Shown here one piece after another: positions 20,888 to 32,128 of a stretch of DNA of 64,000 bases. Under the pieces are notes generated by a model. The model did not search any database, was not told where the DNA came from, and saw only the letters and a list, made by a program, of their open reading frames with translations. Numbering within the stretch: position 1 is the stretch's first letter; each line of letters opens with the position of its first letter. Where the stretch lies: the NCBI RefSeq assembly GCF_004801415.1, contig NZ_SSNX01000008.1, positions 161,028-225,027 on the forward strand. The letters are read 5' to 3'. The stretch comes from Deinococcus sp. KSM4-11. Its GTDB lineage: Bacteria > Deinococcota > Deinococci > Deinococcales > Deinococcaceae. The position numbers and the translations under genes are program-made.

Positions 20888-21840
20888 GGCGTGTCTCCGC
20901 TGCCGTCCGAGGGGGGCGGCGTGGGATCGGGCGGATTCATGGGTGGCGTGGTCGGATCGGTGGTGGGTTCCGTGTCGGGCGTGCCCGTCGGCTCCGTGGT
21001 CGCCGGCGTGGTGGTATCCGGCGTGGCGGGCGTCGAGGGTGCTGGTGTCGTGCTGCTGGGCGTCGGAGTTGAGGGCGTGGCGTCGGGAGTGGCACTGGCT
21101 GGGCTGGGCGTGGCGTTCGGGGCGCCCACCAGTGCGCCGTCTGCTCCGCGCGCCTCGACCGACAGTTTGCTGGCGTTCAGGGTGACGGCCTTGGCGGGCT
21201 TCACGCTGATCAGCGCGATGCGTGTGCCGGTGCGCGGCACCTTGCGGAACCCGATGTCCAGCAGCAGCGTCTGGCCCTCCTGCCGCCAGAACAGCAGGCC
21301 GCCCGAGTCCGCGTTCTGCACGCGGGTGACCTGCACGTTCGCCGGCAGTTCCCACGACAGGTGGGCGGCCCGTGCGCCCCGCGGCGCGGTGATCGTCAGG
21401 GGAATGCGCGTCTCGCCCCGGATCTCGCCGCTGGGCAGGCCAGGCGTGATCGCCAGGGGCGGCAGTTCCTGCACGTTCAGGGTGTACTCGCTGGCCTTGG
21501 TGCTCAGCGTGGAGTCCGAGGCCTCCAGCGTGAAGGTATAGGTGCCCGCCTTGGTGGGCTGCCCGGACAGCGTGCGCTGCGAGGCGTCCAGTTTCACGCC
21601 CGGCGGCAGGCTGCCTGCCGCGAGCCGCAGCGAGTACGGCCCAACCCCGCCGGCCACCGCCAGGGTCGCGGTGTACGGCTCGTTCAGGTAGATGGGCGGC
21701 AGGCCGCCGGCACTGTCGGCGAAGTACAGGGCGTCCTTGCCGCTGGTGGTCGAACCCGTGGTCGTCTGACCGCAGGACACCAGGGCGGCGCCCAGCAGCA
21801 GGGCCAGCGCCGCGCGGCGCGGGGAGGGCAGGGGAACCAT
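20884..21840 (-). CDS. Lipoprotein with Ig-like and possible cohesin-like domain
   Basis: 318 residues. The signal peptide ends in a lipobox (LVSC, Cys23), so the protein is lipid-anchored. Residues about 45-130 form a putative Ig (He_PIG) domain: GGVGPYSLRLAAGSLPPGV and GQPTKAGTYTFTLEASD. Residues about 140-235 resemble cohesin: RIPLTITAPRGARAAHLSWE, ADSGGLLFWRQEGQTLLLDI and GTRIALISVKPAKA. A Ser/Thr/Pro/Asp linker of about 80 residues closes the protein. TACACT seven bases before ATG 21840 suggests a leaderless start. The cohesin reading is my inference from pattern, not a database match. Confidence 0.75.
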   Translation of the reverse strand: MVPLPSPRRAALALLLGAALVSCGQTTTGSTTSGKDALYFADSAGGLPPIYLNEPYTATLAVAGGVGPYSLRLAAGSLPPGVKLDASQRTLSGQPTKAGTYTFTLEASDSTLSTKASEYTLNVQELPPLAITPGLPSGEIRGETRIPLTITAPRGARAAHLSWELPANVQVTRVQNADSGGLLFWRQEGQTLLLDIGFRKVPRTGTRIALISVKPAKAVTLNASKLSVEARGADGALVGAPNATPSPASATPDATPSTPTPSSTTPAPSTPATPDTTTPATTEPTGTPDTEPTTDPTTPPMNPPDPTPPPSDGSGDTP

Positions 21841-21988
21841 GCCCCGCAGTGTACGCGGCGGCGGGTGCGTGCCCGGTGAGGACGGCATGATGTTCCGCAG
21901 GTGCGCTGGCAGACGGGGCATCGGGCGTGTCCAGCACAGTGCGCCCGCCGGCACGCTTCACGCCGGGTGCCTGCACTAGACTTCCGGG

Positions 21989-24904
21989 ATGACCACCACC
22001 ACCTCCGCCGCCCTACCCCGCGTCGGTGACCGCCTGGGCCGGTACACCGTCCAGCGTCTGGACGCCCTGCCCGAAATGCAGGGCACACTGATCCTCCTCA
22101 CGCACGAGCTGGGCGCCCGGCACGCGCACGTCGTGCGGGACGACGACAACAGCGCCTTCGGCGTGACCTTCCCCACCGTGCCCAGGGATTCCACGGGCGT
22201 GGCCCACATCCTGGAGCACATCGTCCTGATGGGCAGCCAGCAGTACCCGGTGAGCGATCCCTTCTTCGCCATGCTGCCGCGGTCGCTGAACACCTTCATG
22301 AACGCCATGACCAGCAACGACTGGACGACCTACCCCTTTGCCACGCGCAACGAGCAGGACTACTTCAACCTGCTCTCGGTGTACCTGGACGCGACCTTCT
22401 TCCCGCTGATGCGCTACGAGTCCTTCCGGCAGGACGGGCACCGCTTCGAGTTCGAGACGCCGGACGACCCGACCAGCCCGCTGAAACTCCAGGGTGTCGT
22501 GTACAACGAGATGAAGGGAGCCATGGCCGCCCCCGGCGCCGTGATGTGGCGGGCCTTCGGCAAGGCCCTGTACCCGGATCTGACGTACGCGAACAACTCC
22601 GGCGGCAGCCCGCAGGACATCCCGAACCTGACCTACGAGGGCCTGCGCGCCTTCCACGCGGCGCACTATCACCCCAGCAACGCCTTTTTCTATACCTACG
22701 GCAAACTGCCCCTGGAGCGCATCCTGGCCGAGATCGAAGCCCACGTCATGGCGCACTTCACGCGGCACGAGCTGGACGTCAGCATCCCGGATCAGGCGGC
22801 CTTCGCGCAGCCGCGCCAGGAGACGGTCACGTACCCCGGTTCGGACGTGGAACGCGGCGCGCAGGTCAGCGTGGCGTGGAAGCTCGGCCGCAGCAACGAT
22901 GCCGACGCGAACCTGCGCTGGAGCGTGCTGAGCGACGTGCTGCTCGGCAATGCCGCCGCCCCCCTGACCCGCCCGCTGATCGAATCCGGCCTGGGCGCGG
23001 GCCTGGCCGACCTCAGCGGCTACCGAGATTCCTTCCGCGAGGGGGCCTTCGCCGCCGGACTCAAGGGCCTCCCGGCCGGGAAGGCGCCGGACGTGGAGAC
23101 GCTGGTGCTGGACACCCTGCGCGAGATCGCCGAACGGGGCATCGACCCCGCGCTCATCGAGAGCAGCCTGCACCAGTTCGAGATCGCGCAGAAGGAGGTC
23201 AGCAACGCCGGGTATCCGTACGGCCTGCAGGTCATGTTCCGCCTGCTCGGTCCATGGCTGTACGGCGGCGATCCCGTCACCGGCCTGCGCCTCGAGACCG
23301 AGCTGGGGCACCTGCGCGCCGATCTCGCCCAGGGACGGGTGTTCGAGCCCATGATCGAGCGCGAGCTGTTGAACAACCCCCACCGCGTCACGCTGGAACT
23401 CGCGCCGGATCCGCAGCTGGCCGAGCGCACCGAGGCCGACGAGCAGGCCCTGGTCACGCGCCTGAGCGCCGACTTCACCGACGAAGACCGGAGTCGGATC
23501 GTCGCGGAGAGCCTGCGCCTCAAGGAACTCCAGGCGCAGGAGAGCGATCCGGATGTTCTGCCCACCCTGGCGCTCTCGGACGTGCCGCCCCAGGTTCCGC
23601 GCGTGGCCTACACGCAGGATCAGGCCGGTCGGGCCACCGTGGCTCGCGTGCCGCAGCCGACCGGCGGCCTGTCGTACCTGGATGTGCAGGTTCGGTTGCC
23701 AGACGTGCCCTCAGACCTGCTGGACACCCTGCCCCTGTACGCCTTCGCGGTCACGCGCGGCGGCGCGGCCGGCGACGACTACGTGGCCCTGGCCCGGCGC
23801 ATCGAGGCCGTGACCGGCGGGATCAGTGCCAGCGTGGGCGTGGGCACCCGCCCGGACGACCTCAGTGGGCTGCGCCTGAGCGTGACCTTCAGCGGCAAGG
23901 CCCTGGCGCGCAACGCGCCGGCCCTGGTGGACGTCCTGCGGGACGTGATCGCCACGCCCGTGTTCACGCGTGAACGCCTGGAACAGCTGCTCAAGCAGCG
24001 CCTGGCCGGCCTGAAGGCCAGCATCCTGCAGGGGGGCAGCGCCTACGCCGAACGCCTCGCAGCGGCGCAGGTCAGTCCGGCGGGTGCGATCACCGAGCAC
24101 TTCAGCGGCCTCTCCGCCCTGGCTTCCCTGAAAGGGATCGTCGAGGACGGCGGCCTGGACGCCCTGCTCGACCGCCTGAACCGCGTACACGCCCTGCTGC
24201 TGACCGGCACGCCCGTGCTGTGCCTCACCGCCACCGAGAGCGACCTGACGCTCGATCTCAGGCCCATCACGGCGGCCTTCACCGGAGACGCGCCGGTCGG
24301 GGCTCCTCACCCAGAGAGCGCGCCGCACCGCCCGCAGGCGCGCACCACGGACTCCCCGGTGGCGTTCAACGCCGTGGCCTTCCGTACCGTGCCGTACACG
24401 CATGCCGACAGCCCCGCTCTGCTGGTGCTCTCACGCCTGCTGCGTAGCGGATACCTGCTCAAGGAGATCCGCGAGAAGGGCGGCGCGTACGGCGGCGGCG
24501 CTGGCTTCGACACCCGCGAGGGCGTGTTCACCATGAGTTCCTACCGCGACCCGAACGTGAAGCGCACCTTCGAGGTCTTCCGGGACGCCCGCACGTTCTT
24601 GGACACCGAGCTGGGCGTGCGGGAGCTGACCGAGGCGATCCTCTCGGCCAGCAAACTCCTCGATCCGCTGACCAGTCCGGACACCATCGGCCGCATGCGC
24701 TTCTTCGGCGACCAGGCCGGGTACACGCCCGAGGTGCAGGACGCCTACAAGGCCCGCCTGCTGGCCGTCACGCTGGAGGATCTGCGGCGCGTCATGGCCA
24801 CCTACCTCACCCCGGAGCGCGCCGCCTACGCCCTGGTGACCGGACAGGATCCCAACGAGGACGTTCGCGAACTGGGCCTGACCTTCGACGTCCAGGCCCT
24901 CTGA
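21989..24904 (+). CDS. M16C metalloprotease (presequence protease type)
   Basis: 971 residues, the length of PreP/Cym1-type M16C enzymes. The inverted zinc motif HILEH (His73, Glu76, His77) and the distal glutamate in VVYNEMKGAM are intact in the N-terminal half; the second, inactive half follows, with the typical KGGAYGGGAGFDTREGVFTMSSYRDPN substrate-binding segment. Such enzymes close around and degrade unfolded peptides. No signal peptide, so it is cytoplasmic. TAGACT six bases before the ATG suggests a leaderless message. It is divergent from the cohesin/dockerin-like operon. Confidence 0.93.
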   Translation: MTTTTSAALPRVGDRLGRYTVQRLDALPEMQGTLILLTHELGARHAHVVRDDDNSAFGVTFPTVPRDSTGVAHILEHIVLMGSQQYPVSDPFFAMLPRSLNTFMNAMTSNDWTTYPFATRNEQDYFNLLSVYLDATFFPLMRYESFRQDGHRFEFETPDDPTSPLKLQGVVYNEMKGAMAAPGAVMWRAFGKALYPDLTYANNSGGSPQDIPNLTYEGLRAFHAAHYHPSNAFFYTYGKLPLERILAEIEAHVMAHFTRHELDVSIPDQAAFAQPRQETVTYPGSDVERGAQVSVAWKLGRSNDADANLRWSVLSDVLLGNAAAPLTRPLIESGLGAGLADLSGYRDSFREGAFAAGLKGLPAGKAPDVETLVLDTLREIAERGIDPALIESSLHQFEIAQKEVSNAGYPYGLQVMFRLLGPWLYGGDPVTGLRLETELGHLRADLAQGRVFEPMIERELLNNPHRVTLELAPDPQLAERTEADEQALVTRLSADFTDEDRSRIVAESLRLKELQAQESDPDVLPTLALSDVPPQVPRVAYTQDQAGRATVARVPQPTGGLSYLDVQVRLPDVPSDLLDTLPLYAFAVTRGGAAGDDYVALARRIEAVTGGISASVGVGTRPDDLSGLRLSVTFSGKALARNAPALVDVLRDVIATPVFTRERLEQLLKQRLAGLKASILQGGSAYAERLAAAQVSPAGAITEHFSGLSALASLKGIVEDGGLDALLDRLNRVHALLLTGTPVLCLTATESDLTLDLRPITAAFTGDAPVGAPHPESAPHRPQARTTDSPVAFNAVAFRTVPYTHADSPALLVLSRLLRSGYLLKEIREKGGAYGGGAGFDTREGVFTMSSYRDPNVKRTFEVFRDARTFLDTELGVRELTEAILSASKLLDPLTSPDTIGRMRFFGDQAGYTPEVQDAYKARLLAVTLEDLRRVMATYLTPERAAYALVTGQDPNEDVRELGLTFDVQAL

Positions 24905-24935
24905 CCGCCGGGCGCTGACCAGCCGGGCCGCGCTC

Positions 24936-25283
24936 CTACGGGGTGCGGCCCGCTGCCGTGGGGGCGGGCGGACTCTGCAGGGGAACCGTCAGTTGCCCCG
25001 TCTTCCAGTTCAGCCGCGCCGTGCGGCCCACGTGCGCCCAGAATTCCTGCGGGGTGGCGCCCGGCACGTCATAGCGCAGGTACAGGTAGCCGCGCTGCGT
25101 CTCATCGAGTCCCACGTTTACTTCCGCGCGGCTGGGCGTGGCCCCCTTCAGCGTCGCGAACTCCGGGGTTGCCTCGATCTGGGCCGCCGCCGCCGCGTAC
25201 AGCTGCTCCTGCCGCTCGGTGGGTTCAGCGCCGGCCGCGCTGGCGGGCACCAGGGCCAGGGGCGGCCGGGCCGGGGCGCTCAC
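24936..25283 (-). CDS. Small protein coupled to the HNH nuclease gene
   Basis: 115 residues starting at GTG 25283, which overlaps the stop of the HNH gene as GTGA. The first 20 residues are moderately hydrophobic (LALVPASAAGAEP) and may be a weak signal. The remaining sequence is mixed and soluble: GLDETQRGYLYLRYDVPGATPQEFWAHVGRTARLNW. I do not recognise the family. Tight coupling to a secreted nuclease makes a partner, chaperone or inhibitor role conceivable, but nothing in the sequence proves it. Confidence 0.55.
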   Translation of the reverse strand: MSAPARPPLALVPASAAGAEPTERQEQLYAAAAAQIEATPEFATLKGATPSRAEVNVGLDETQRGYLYLRYDVPGATPQEFWAHVGRTARLNWKTGQLTVPLQSPPAPTAAGRTP

Positions 25284-26152
25284 CGCGCCCCCCGGTACCC
25301 GGCCGCCTCGGCCGAGGGGCCGTCCGGGAAGCACGCGACCGCGCGCGTGGCCGCGTAATTCGCGTCCCCCAGCGGCAGGTGGTAGATGCCGGTGCGGCTT
25401 ACCTTCACCGGAGCCAGAGCCGGGCAGCCCCCCTGCGCGTCCGGTGGCGTGGGCTCCGTGGACACTGGAGCCGATTCGGCTGGCTCCGCTGACGGCGGCA
25501 CCATGTCCGGCTCCGAATCGGGCGCGAAGGACGGATCGGCTGGCAGCGGCGGCGCGGCGACCGGCAAGCCCGGCAGGATCGGCACGTTCAGGGTCGGGTG
25601 CTCGGTGTCCGGCGTCGCGCCCGGCGGCAGGGTCGGCACATGCGTAGGCGGAATCACCGGCTGGTTCGGGTGGCGGCCCGGTTTCGCACCGCCCGGCAGC
25701 GGCCCCACGTACTTCACGTACGCCTCCTCCCAGTTGCTCGCAATCGCCTGCTGCGCCTCCGGAAAACTCAGCTTCCCCGCACACGCCAGATCGTGCAGGC
25801 GGTTCTCCAGCGCGTCCTTCACGTGCGCGTTCAGGGGCTCGGTCAGGTACGACTGTGGCCACAGGTTCCGCAGGCTGTTCGAGCCGCCCAGTTCCAGGCT
25901 GATCAGGTGATCGACTTCGTACTCGCCCGGCGCGCGCGAATGGACGCCGTATTCGCGGTACACCTGCTCCTTGAGGGCCTGCGGAACGTTCCGCACGGTC
26001 TTCGTGTAGCCCGGCTTGCAGATCACCGCCGCGTCCGTGGTGAGCACGTCGCCCGGCGTCAGGGCCGGATCCGGCTGCATCGGGGCCATGGCGGAACCTG
26101 CCAGTGCGCCCGAACAGCTCAGCACCAGCAGGGGCCGCCACCAGGAAGTCAT
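25280..26152 (-). CDS. Secreted HNH endonuclease-like protein
   Basis: 290 residues. A signal peptide (hydrophobic core LLVLSCSGALAGSAMA) leads into a domain with EYEVDHLISLELGGSNSLRNLWPQ, a good HNH motif with the DH, N and H/N positions. Cysteines flank it (ICKPGY and DLACAG), as in extracellular HNH proteins. A Pro-rich linker of about 100 residues precedes a small C-terminal domain (GGCPALAPVKVSRTGIYHLPLGDANYAATRAVACF) with two cysteines. It probably degrades extracellular or periplasmic DNA. ATG 26152 begins the signal peptide; earlier in-frame starts would run into the region of tRNA-Asn. Confidence 0.82.
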   Translation of the reverse strand: MTSWWRPLLVLSCSGALAGSAMAPMQPDPALTPGDVLTTDAAVICKPGYTKTVRNVPQALKEQVYREYGVHSRAPGEYEVDHLISLELGGSNSLRNLWPQSYLTEPLNAHVKDALENRLHDLACAGKLSFPEAQQAIASNWEEAYVKYVGPLPGGAKPGRHPNQPVIPPTHVPTLPPGATPDTEHPTLNVPILPGLPVAAPPLPADPSFAPDSEPDMVPPSAEPAESAPVSTEPTPPDAQGGCPALAPVKVSRTGIYHLPLGDANYAATRAVACFPDGPSAEAAGYRGAR

Positions 26153-26206
26153 CTCCACAGCCTGCACCAAGTCGCTCGCACGGACATGAAAGCAGGAAGG
26201 CCAAAA

Positions 26207-26237
26207 TGAACCCCCCACCGCAGGGTGAGGGGGTTCA
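26207..26237 (-). terminator. Terminator downstream of tRNA-Asn
   Basis: On the minus strand a stem TGAACCCCC / GGGGGTTCA with an ACC/GGT extension is followed by ATTTTGG. It stands directly after the tRNA 3' end. Confidence 0.7.
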
Positions 26238-26241
26238 GGTC

Positions 26242-26316
26242 TGGCTCGGCAGGCTGGGGTCGAACCAGCGACCATTCGATTAACAGTCGAACGCTCTGCC
26301 ACTGAGCTACTGCCGA
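26242..26316 (-). tRNA. tRNA-Asn (GTT)
   Basis: Read on the minus strand, the acceptor arm TCGGCAG pairs with CTGCCGA, the D-arm is AGCTCAGTGGCAGAGC, the anticodon loop is CTGTTAA (anticodon GTT) and the T-arm has GGTTCGACCC. The discriminator is G and CCA is encoded. Total 75 bases with CCA. The stem pairs are all present. Confidence 0.95.
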
Positions 26317-26437
26317 ATACCGCGCCGGACGATTTTGACGTCGTGGACGCATGGCACGTCGCGCCGTTTCCGGTGCAGGAGGGATAGTACCACGCTCCCC
26401 AGGAGCACGCAAGACCCGCACATGGGCCACGGCGTGC

Positions 26438-26965
26438 TCAGGCCTGAGCGCCACCCGGCATGATCGTGCCCGGCGTGACCCCCAGCCGTTTCAGGGCCTC
26501 TGCCCACTGCTGCTCGGGTGGCACGTCCCACAGCAGTTCCGGCGTGTCCTGCTCCACCCACACCCATGCCCCCTCACGCGCCTCCTCGGTCAACTGGCCT
26601 GCCCCCCACCCGGCGTAGCCGAGCACCAGCCGGTACGGCTGCCCGCTGTTCATCACGGCGCGCAGCACCTCCAGGCTGGAACTCACCATCAGTCCGTCCA
26701 CCACGTGCACTTCGCCGTCCAGGCCCATCGGATCGCGGTACAGGCACCACCCGAGCGTCGGATCGACCGGGCCGCCCAGCCACCCGGGCTGCTCCTGACC
26801 CGGCGTGTCCGCCATCAACTCGGACACACTCTGGGGCAACGGCGCGTTCACGATCAGGCCCATGGCTCCCTTCGTGTCGTGCTCCAGTAGCAGAATCACG
26901 GTGCCCTCGAACACCCCGCCGTGCAGGTGAGGACTGGCAACCAGGAACGTGATCGGCCCGCTCAT
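26438..26965 (-). CDS. yqgE: YqgE/AlgH family protein
   Basis: 175 residues. The family landmarks are the N-terminal FLVASPHLHGGVFEGTVILLLEHDTKGAMGLIVNAPL, then GGPVDPTLGWCLYR and RLVLGYAGWGAGQLTEEAREGAWV. YqgE proteins are soluble, of uncertain role, with a transcriptional link to alginate genes in Pseudomonas. TATCCT seven bases before the ATG suggests a leaderless message. It follows lon on the same strand, separated by a terminator hairpin. Confidence 0.92.
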   Translation of the reverse strand: MSGPITFLVASPHLHGGVFEGTVILLLEHDTKGAMGLIVNAPLPQSVSELMADTPGQEQPGWLGGPVDPTLGWCLYRDPMGLDGEVHVVDGLMVSSSLEVLRAVMNSGQPYRLVLGYAGWGAGQLTEEAREGAWVWVEQDTPELLWDVPPEQQWAEALKRLGVTPGTIMPGGAQA

Positions 26966-27000
26966 GCCGCCCAGGATAGCGGGCAGGATGCCGCGCAGAA

Positions 27001-27031
27001 AGCGACCCCCGCCGTGAAAGCAGGGGTCGCT
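27001..27031 (-). terminator. Terminator after lon
   Basis: AGCGACCCC pairs with GGGGTCGCT over a 13-base loop between the lon stop (27052) and the yqgE start (26965). On the minus strand TTCTGC follows, so the T-tract is poor. Confidence 0.6.
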
Positions 27032-27051
27032 CGGGAATGGGGCGTGATCGC

Positions 27052-29502
<2,451 letters not shown>

Positions 29503-29572
29503 TGCGGACTCCTTTCGCCCAGGCGGTGCTCTGGTCGGATTCCCGCCCTGTGAAACAGGGACTACCAGGAAA

Positions 29573-29593
29573 CTTGAGTGCGACTATATCAAG
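29573..29593 (-). promoter_or_regulatory. HAIR-type operator (HspR site) of lon
   Basis: The + strand reads CTTGAGT-N7-TATCAAG. The HspR-associated inverted repeat is CTTGAGT-N7-ACTCAAG, so the left half is perfect and the right half matches five of seven. It overlaps the -10 box and start site of the lon promoter, as expected for a repressor. HspR control of lon is known in Deinococcus radiodurans; binding here is inferred. Confidence 0.75.
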
Positions 29594-29611
29594 TCTGGGC
29601 AGGGAAGGCAA
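29583..29611 (-). promoter_or_regulatory. Sigma-70 promoter of lon
   Basis: On the minus strand TTGCCT (29606-29611) and TATAGT (29583-29588) are spaced by 17 bases. Transcription would begin near 29576, giving a leader of about 75 bases that includes a small hairpin, CCCTGT/ACAGGG (29546-29560). Confidence 0.65.
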
Positions 29612-29761
29612 ATGTTCGACTCGCTGCGCCAGATGGCCTACAACCCGTGTATCACGAGAAAAGTCTACGCCTCTGACCTGACAGCAACCTCACGCAACCT
29701 GATCAAGCATTCACGGACTCGCCCACCGCGGTCGACACTGACCCGCGCGATACTGCACGCC

Positions 29762-30829
29762 ATGCCCCGCCTCCACGTCCGGCTGACCCGCCTGCCCGCC
29801 CTCAGCCCGCCCGGCACCCTGTTCCTGACCGGCGACCACCGCCGCTGGAGCAGCGACCCCGCCGGCTGGACGTTCGACGCGGCCGGAACGCTCGACGCCG
29901 ACCTGCCGGACGGCACCCTGCTGATGCTCAAGGTGCGCCACGTCGCCCCGGACGGCCGCGTCACGGAGGAAGGCGACGCGTGGGGAGGCCGCGCGCCCGC
30001 CCACAAGGTGACCGTGCAGGGCGACACCGACGTTACCCTGGACATCGCCGGTTGGCAGGACGACCGGCAGGGCCGGAGCCGCCCCGCCCGCAGCTTCTCC
30101 CCGACCGGGGAGCTGACCCTGGCTGCGCCGTGGGGAGAGCAGACCGTGCGCCTGTGGGAACCCGCGGGCGCGTCCGGCGTGCTGCCGCTGCTGATCCTCC
30201 ACGACGGCCAGAACGTGTTCGACGAGGCGCCCAGCTTTGCCGGGGACACCTGGGACGCCGCCCGCGCCGCGCAGGGGCTCGCGCAGGCCGGTCACGCCCT
30301 CCGGATCGCGGCCCTGCCCGTGAACGACGAACGCAGCCGCCGCTACGTCCCGTTCCCCTTCGAGATGAATGCCTTCGCTCCCGGCGCCGACGGGTATCTT
30401 GACTGGCTCCGGGACATCCTGCGCCCCGCGCTGGCCGCCCAGTGGGGCGACACGCCACCCGCGCAGACCGCGCTGGCCGGTTCCTCCTTCGGCGGCCTGA
30501 TCACCCTGTACGCCGGCCTACGCGACCCGGACGCCTACGGCACCCTGGGTGTGTTCAGCCCCGCGATCTGGCCCTCCGACTTCGAGCTGCTGCGCTGGAT
30601 GGAGAACCGCGCGGCCCCGCACGCCCGCGTGTGGCTCGACATGGGCGACCACGAGGCCGCCAGCCTCCAGGGTGCGGCCGATGTGGTGCAGCTCACCCAT
30701 GACCTCGCCTCCCGCCTGCAGCCGAAGGTGCGAGAAGTCCGCCTCCACATCGGCCACGGCCACTGGCACGACGAGGCCGCGTGGCGCGCGCGATTTCCGG
30801 AGTTCCTGCGGTGGTGGCTGGGCGCCTGA
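29762..30829 (+). CDS. Esterase-like alpha/beta hydrolase (IroE/Fes type)
   Basis: 355 residues. An N-terminal beta-sandwich of about 130 residues (GTLFLTGDHRRWSSDPAGW) precedes an esterase D-like alpha/beta hydrolase: LLILHDGQNVFDEA, the nucleophile elbow AGSSFGGL, and a final histidine in GHGHWHDEAAW. This architecture is seen in trilactone/enterochelin esterase relatives that release iron from siderophores, and in carbohydrate esterases. No siderophore genes are near, so the substrate is open. ATG 29762 follows GATACT by seven bases. The gene starts 260 bases from lon, divergently. Confidence 0.8.
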   Translation: MPRLHVRLTRLPALSPPGTLFLTGDHRRWSSDPAGWTFDAAGTLDADLPDGTLLMLKVRHVAPDGRVTEEGDAWGGRAPAHKVTVQGDTDVTLDIAGWQDDRQGRSRPARSFSPTGELTLAAPWGEQTVRLWEPAGASGVLPLLILHDGQNVFDEAPSFAGDTWDAARAAQGLAQAGHALRIAALPVNDERSRRYVPFPFEMNAFAPGADGYLDWLRDILRPALAAQWGDTPPAQTALAGSSFGGLITLYAGLRDPDAYGTLGVFSPAIWPSDFELLRWMENRAAPHARVWLDMGDHEAASLQGAADVVQLTHDLASRLQPKVREVRLHIGHGHWHDEAAWRARFPEFLRWWLGA

Positions 30830-30836
30830 CCGGCCC

Positions 30837-32066
30837 CTAGGCCAGCGCGACGTTCAGGCGGCGCACGCCGCGCAGCACGGGGTTGGGCTTGAAGGGCGGA
30901 TCGGTGTCCGTGACCCGCAGGTCTGGAAAGCGCGTGGCGAGGGCGGCAAAGGTCTCGCTGATCTCCAGCCGCGCGAGGCTGGCGCCCAGGCAGTAGTGCG
31001 GCCCCGCCGCGAAGGCGAGGTGGCGGGCGCTGTTCGGCCGCTCCCAGTCGATCCGGTTCGGATCAGGAAAGACGTCCGGATCGCGGTTCGCCGCGCCCAG
31101 CATGAGCTGCGCGAAACTGCCGGCCGGGAGGATCACGCCGCCGACGGTCGTCTCGGCCGCCAGCCCCCGCCCGTCGAACTGCACGGGCGACACGACGCGC
31201 AGCAGTTCGTCCGCCACGTTCGGGTCCCGGGGGGTGGCGACCAGGGCCGCCCACGCCTGCGGCTGCCGGGACAGTTCCAGCAGGCCGCCGGGAATCAGGT
31301 TGCTGGTCGTCTCATGCCCGGCCGTCAGGAGCAGCACCGCGTTCGACAGCAGCTCGTCGCCGCTCAGGCGCTCGCCACCGTCCTGCACCGCCGCCAGCGC
31401 CGACAGCAGACCCGGCTGGGGACGCGCCCGCAGCTCGTCGGCGAGGTCCTTGAAGAAGGTGCGCATCTCGCGGGCGTCCGCGTCGATGCGGGCCATCAGT
31501 TCCGGCGAGTTCTCCGCGCCCGCCAGCATGTCGGCCACGCTCTGCGACCAGCGCACGAACCGCGCCTCGTCGTCGCCGTGCAGGCCCAGCATGCCCATGA
31601 TCACGCGCGCCGGCAGCGGGTTCGACAGCCCCGACACGATGTCCCCGCCGCCCCGCGCCGCGAGGTTGTCCAGCAGCCCCGACAGGAGCGAGCGCACCAG
31701 ATCCCGCTGCTCCTCGACGACCCTTGGCGTGAAGGCCGCGCTGACCAGTCCGCGCAGCCGCTGGTGCGACATGCCGTTGTGGAACAGCATCATCGACCGC
31801 AGCAGCTGGACACCCTCCGACGCGGGCGCGTCCTCGGGCGGCATGCCCGAGCCGCTCATGGCCGACGGCGAGCGCAGCACCGACGAGCAGGGCGCGTGGC
31901 CGGTGATGAACGTTCCCTGCCACTCCGGGTGAACCACGTGCAGCGCCCCGCCCGTCCCCAGCGCCCGCACGCGCTCGTAGGCGGGGTACGGGTTCGGGAG
32001 GGCCTCGGGCTGCCACAGCGCGGTGATGGCCGCCTGCACGTCGGTCATGGGCTCGGAAAGCGTCAT
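30837..32066 (-). CDS. Cytochrome P450
   Basis: 409 residues, a soluble class I bacterial P450. The I-helix oxygen motif LLTAGHETTSN, the K-helix E-x-x-R in DELLRVV, and the heme loop FAAGPHYCLGASLARLE with the cysteine ligand are all present. It would insert oxygen into a small molecule using electrons from a ferredoxin. No redox partner or biosynthetic cluster is adjacent. The start is ATG 32066; GTG 32087 would add seven residues but overlaps the operator. A divergent regulator gene lies across a 32-base palindrome, which suggests substrate-responsive control. Confidence 0.92.
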   Translation of the reverse strand: MTLSEPMTDVQAAITALWQPEALPNPYPAYERVRALGTGGALHVVHPEWQGTFITGHAPCSSVLRSPSAMSGSGMPPEDAPASEGVQLLRSMMLFHNGMSHQRLRGLVSAAFTPRVVEEQRDLVRSLLSGLLDNLAARGGGDIVSGLSNPLPARVIMGMLGLHGDDEARFVRWSQSVADMLAGAENSPELMARIDADAREMRTFFKDLADELRARPQPGLLSALAAVQDGGERLSGDELLSNAVLLLTAGHETTSNLIPGGLLELSRQPQAWAALVATPRDPNVADELLRVVSPVQFDGRGLAAETTVGGVILPAGSFAQLMLGAANRDPDVFPDPNRIDWERPNSARHLAFAAGPHYCLGASLARLEISETFAALATRFPDLRVTDTDPPFKPNPVLRGVRRLNVALA

Positions 32067-32086
32067 GCCCCAGCGTGCGCCCGTCA

Positions 32087-32118
32087 CTACTCGACGGCCA
32101 AGCCCGCGTGTCGAGTAG
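32087..32118. promoter_or_regulatory. Operator palindrome between P450 and its regulator
   Basis: CTACTCGAC (32087-32095) and GTCGAGTAG (32110-32118) form a perfect nine-base inverted repeat with 14 bases between. The half-site centres are 23 bases apart, about two helical turns. The right arm overlaps the TAGCGT -10 box (32116-32121) of the regulator gene, implying autoregulation and joint control of the P450. Confidence 0.6.
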
Positions 32119-32128
32119 CGTGGTGGCC

